Program-made: the position numbers and the translations under genes
Part shown: piece after piece, positions 61,909-64,000 of the stretch
Layout of the letters: the number at the start of each line of letters is the position of its first letter
Position numbering within the stretch: the first letter of the stretch is position 1
The notes under the pieces: generated by a model
Told to the model about the DNA's origin: nothing
Database searches by the model: none
Seen by the model: the letters and a program-made list of their open reading frames with translations, nothing else
NCBI RefSeq assembly: GCF_025145845.1
Contig: NZ_CP102253.1
Coordinates: 3,745,619 to 3,809,618, forward strand
DNA from: Alistipes shahii WAL 8301
Lineage (GTDB): Bacteria; Bacteroidota; Bacteroidia; Bacteroidales; Rikenellaceae
Direction of reading: 5' to 3'
DNA: 64,000 nt

Positions 61909-61962
61909 GCCCGCGGAGCCAGCCCTTTTCGGGGCCGTGCAAACGCCCGGAACGCCCCGGAA

Positions 61963-61999
61963 CAAAAAAATACCTCCGAACGGGATCGTTCGGAGGTAT
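61963..61999 (-). terminator. Terminator after the phosphohexomutase gene
   Basis: On the minus strand ATACCTCCGAAC pairs with GTTCGGAGGTAT and runs into seven T residues. Confidence 0.88.
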
Positions 62000-62031
62000 C
62001 GGCGGGACGGAACCGCCCCGAAAACAGGGGG

Positions 62032-63774
62032 CTACTCCAGCTTGAGGTCTTTCTTGATGCCTTCGATCTTGGCGTCGAGTTCAGCCAGCGTCTTGTCGAA
62101 ATCGGCGACCGAAGCCAGCGGCGCCTTCACGCCGAAGTAGAACTTGATTTTAGGCTCCGTGCCCGAGGGACGCACCGAAACGGCCGTGCCGTCGGCGGTG
62201 AACCATTGCAGCACGTTGCTGCGGTCCTGCTCGATGGCGGTCTTCGCGCCGGTCTTCACGTCGAGCGTTTCGAGCGTCTGGAAATCGTTGATCTTCACCA
62301 CCTCGGAACCGAGGATCGCCTTGGGCGGATTGGCGCGGAAGTCGACCATCATCTTCTGGATCAGCTCGGCGCCCTCCTTGCCCTTGCGGACCACCGAAAC
62401 GAGGCCCTCGCGGTAGAAACCGTATTTCACGTAGAGTTCCTGCAACCACTCGTAGAGCGTCAGGCCCATCGTATCCATCGCCCATGCGGCGGCCTCGGCG
62501 GCCAGCGAGCAGGCCGACACGGCGTCCTTGTCACGCACGTAATCGCCCGCCAGGTAACCGAACGACTCTTCGCCGCCGCCGATGTACTTGGCTTTGCCCT
62601 CGTTCTCGCGGATGATCTTGGCGATATACTTGAAGCCCGTGAGGCAGTCGTAGCACTTCACCTTGAAATGCTCGGCCACGGCGTTGGCCATCTGCGAGGT
62701 GACGATGGTCTTCACGACATACTGGTTGCCGTCCAGCTCGCCGCGCTCGGCCCAGCGGGTCAGCTGGTAGCTCAACAGCAGCACGAGGGTCTGGTTGCCG
62801 TTCAGCAGCACGTATTCGCCCTTCTTGTTGCGCAGCGCCACGCCGATGCGGTCCGAATCGGGGTCGGTGGCCAGAACCAGGTCGGCGCCCTCCTTCGCAG
62901 CCAGATCAATGGCCATCGCCATCGTCTTGCGCTCCTCGGGGTTGGGAGACTCGACGGTGGGGAAGTCGCCGTCGATGACAGCCTGCTCCTTCACCATGAT
63001 CACGTTCGTGAAGCCGAATTTCTTCAGCGACGCCGGAACCAGCCGCACGCCCGCACCGTGCATCGGCGAATAGACGATCTTCATGTCGTGGTGCTTCTTC
63101 ACGCTTTCGGGCGAAAGCGAGAGTTCGTGCACCTTATTTAAATAGATTTCATCGAACTTCTCGTCGAGGATGGTGATATTTTCGGGATTTTTGCCCGTCT
63201 CGATCATATCCACGTCGGTGATCTTCGCAACCTCGGCGATGATGTTCTTGTCGTGCGGCTCGGTGACCTGCGCCCCGTCGGTCCAGTAGGCCTTGTAACC
63301 GTTGTACTCCTTGGGGTTGTGCGAGGCCGTGACGACCACGCCCGAATGACACTTCAGTTCGCGGATGGCGAAGCTCAATTCCGGCGTCGGCCGGAGCGCG
63401 TCGAACAGAAAAACCTGAAACCCGTTCGAGGCGAAAATATCGGCCACACGCTCGGCGAACATGCGCGAATTGTTGCGGCTGTCGTGGGCCACGGCCACAC
63501 GCACCCGCTCGCCCGCGAAGTTCTTCTTCAGGTAGTTCGAAAGACCCTGCGTGGCGGCGCCCACCGTATAGACGTTCATGCGGTTGGAACCCACGCCCAT
63601 GATGCCGCGCAGGCCGCCCGTACCGAATTCGAGGTCTTTGTAGAAACTCTCGACAAGCTCTTTCATATCGTTGTCCATCAGGTATTTGACCTGCTTTTTC
63701 GTCGCCTCGTCATAGTGGCCGTCGAGCCAACTCTGGGCTTTTTTCAGAACCAATTGTTCCAATTCGTTTGCCAT
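62032..63774 (-). CDS. Phosphoglucomutase/phosphomannomutase
   Basis: A 580-residue alpha-D-phosphohexomutase that interconverts sugar 1- and 6-phosphates. Phosphoserine S151 in VVTASHNPKEYNGYK; metal loop ATDPDSDRIG; sugar loop GGEESFGYLAGD; phosphate-binding C-terminal region AVSVRPSGTEPKIKFY. Length and domains match the large bacterial PGM group (PgcA-like). It feeds glycan and envelope precursors. Monocistronic with its own promoter and terminator. Confidence 0.95.
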   Translation of the reverse strand: MANELEQLVLKKAQSWLDGHYDEATKKQVKYLMDNDMKELVESFYKDLEFGTGGLRGIMGVGSNRMNVYTVGAATQGLSNYLKKNFAGERVRVAVAHDSRNNSRMFAERVADIFASNGFQVFLFDALRPTPELSFAIRELKCHSGVVVTASHNPKEYNGYKAYWTDGAQVTEPHDKNIIAEVAKITDVDMIETGKNPENITILDEKFDEIYLNKVHELSLSPESVKKHHDMKIVYSPMHGAGVRLVPASLKKFGFTNVIMVKEQAVIDGDFPTVESPNPEERKTMAMAIDLAAKEGADLVLATDPDSDRIGVALRNKKGEYVLLNGNQTLVLLLSYQLTRWAERGELDGNQYVVKTIVTSQMANAVAEHFKVKCYDCLTGFKYIAKIIRENEGKAKYIGGGEESFGYLAGDYVRDKDAVSACSLAAEAAAWAMDTMGLTLYEWLQELYVKYGFYREGLVSVVRKGKEGAELIQKMMVDFRANPPKAILGSEVVKINDFQTLETLDVKTGAKTAIEQDRSNVLQWFTADGTAVSVRPSGTEPKIKFYFGVKAPLASVADFDKTLAELDAKIEGIKKDLKLE

Positions 63775-63829
63775 AAGTTTATTAGTTTTATTTATAGTTT
63801 GACTTCGGAAGTCCCAAAAAAATTATATG

Positions 63830-63837
63830 CAAATATA
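63830..63837 (-). promoter_or_regulatory. Phosphohexomutase promoter -7 box
   Basis: The minus strand reads TATATTTG, 55 bases before the start. The remaining 63838-64000 is AT-rich with no gene visible. Confidence 0.6.
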
Positions 63838-64000
63838 CGAAATAAAATTCGATAATTCACTATCAGGGAGTTAAAATTGAGACCCCGGAAACCGTTGTTT
63901 TTCTATATACAAAAAAAGGAAAACTGCAACATAAAATCGAGAATCTTTTTGCAAAATTATTCACAACTTTGTCACATCAAAAATAGTGCAACCCTCTGTC

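Overview
The window looks like a chromosome segment from a gut Bacteroidales, most probably Alistipes or another Rikenellaceae. The evidence is the protein families present (LptF/G permease, RibBA, Bacteroides-type SerA/SerC, DUF1015, DUF3109, DUF2023, TonB-dependent receptor, SPOR and BACON-like domains), promoters with the Bacteroidetes -7 element TAnnTTTG rather than sigma-70 boxes, and a GC-rich backbone interrupted by one clearly AT-richer block. The genus is an inference from family resemblance and composition.

Region by region: 1-30.2 kb is housekeeping. It holds an NfeD-like fragment, SPOR protein, TrkH and a sensor-like membrane protein; mtaB; a metal-type ABC permease; LptF/G-RibBA-Fmt; a peroxiredoxin; a probable structured ncRNA; a four-subunit 2-oxoacid:ferredoxin oxidoreductase; DUF1015-SerA-SerC; YicC, Gmk, NadD, Ddl, DUF3109 and M23 peptidase; ProC, YggS and a lipoprotein; a C69 dipeptidase and LpdA. 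30.2-37.8 kb is a decayed mobilizable element: a frameshifted tyrosine recombinase, an IS110-family insertion with a structured leader (bridge RNA candidate), a DUF3408 gene, an oriT-like palindrome, and a mobilization gene split by a full group II intron whose excision restores the frame exactly, followed by a truncated relaxase. A doubly truncated PfkB kinase remnant lies at the right edge.

38.2-49.5 kb is the most interesting accessory block: DUF2023-flavodoxin, then a seven-gene run (TonB receptor, small lipoprotein, outer-membrane barrel, large BACON-like lipoprotein, ABC ATPase, ABC permease, membrane-anchored DUF4857-like protein), then a convergent lipoprotein-PepSY pair. The flavodoxin promoter and the lipoprotein-PepSY promoter, about 10 kb apart, carry the same upstream motif at identical spacing. 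That suggests one regulon, possibly tied to iron or another metal cofactor. Beside it lies a remnant of a copper P-type ATPase running in frame into a CopZ-like domain, and an AT-rich scar.

50.6-64 kb returns to housekeeping: TruA, DapB, signal peptidase I, YigZ, UvrA, M16 peptidase, a DJ-1 family protein, O-methyltransferase, a MazG-like protein, a BlaR1-like sensor protease without an adjacent BlaI, and a phosphohexomutase. No rRNA, tRNA or CRISPR array was recognised.
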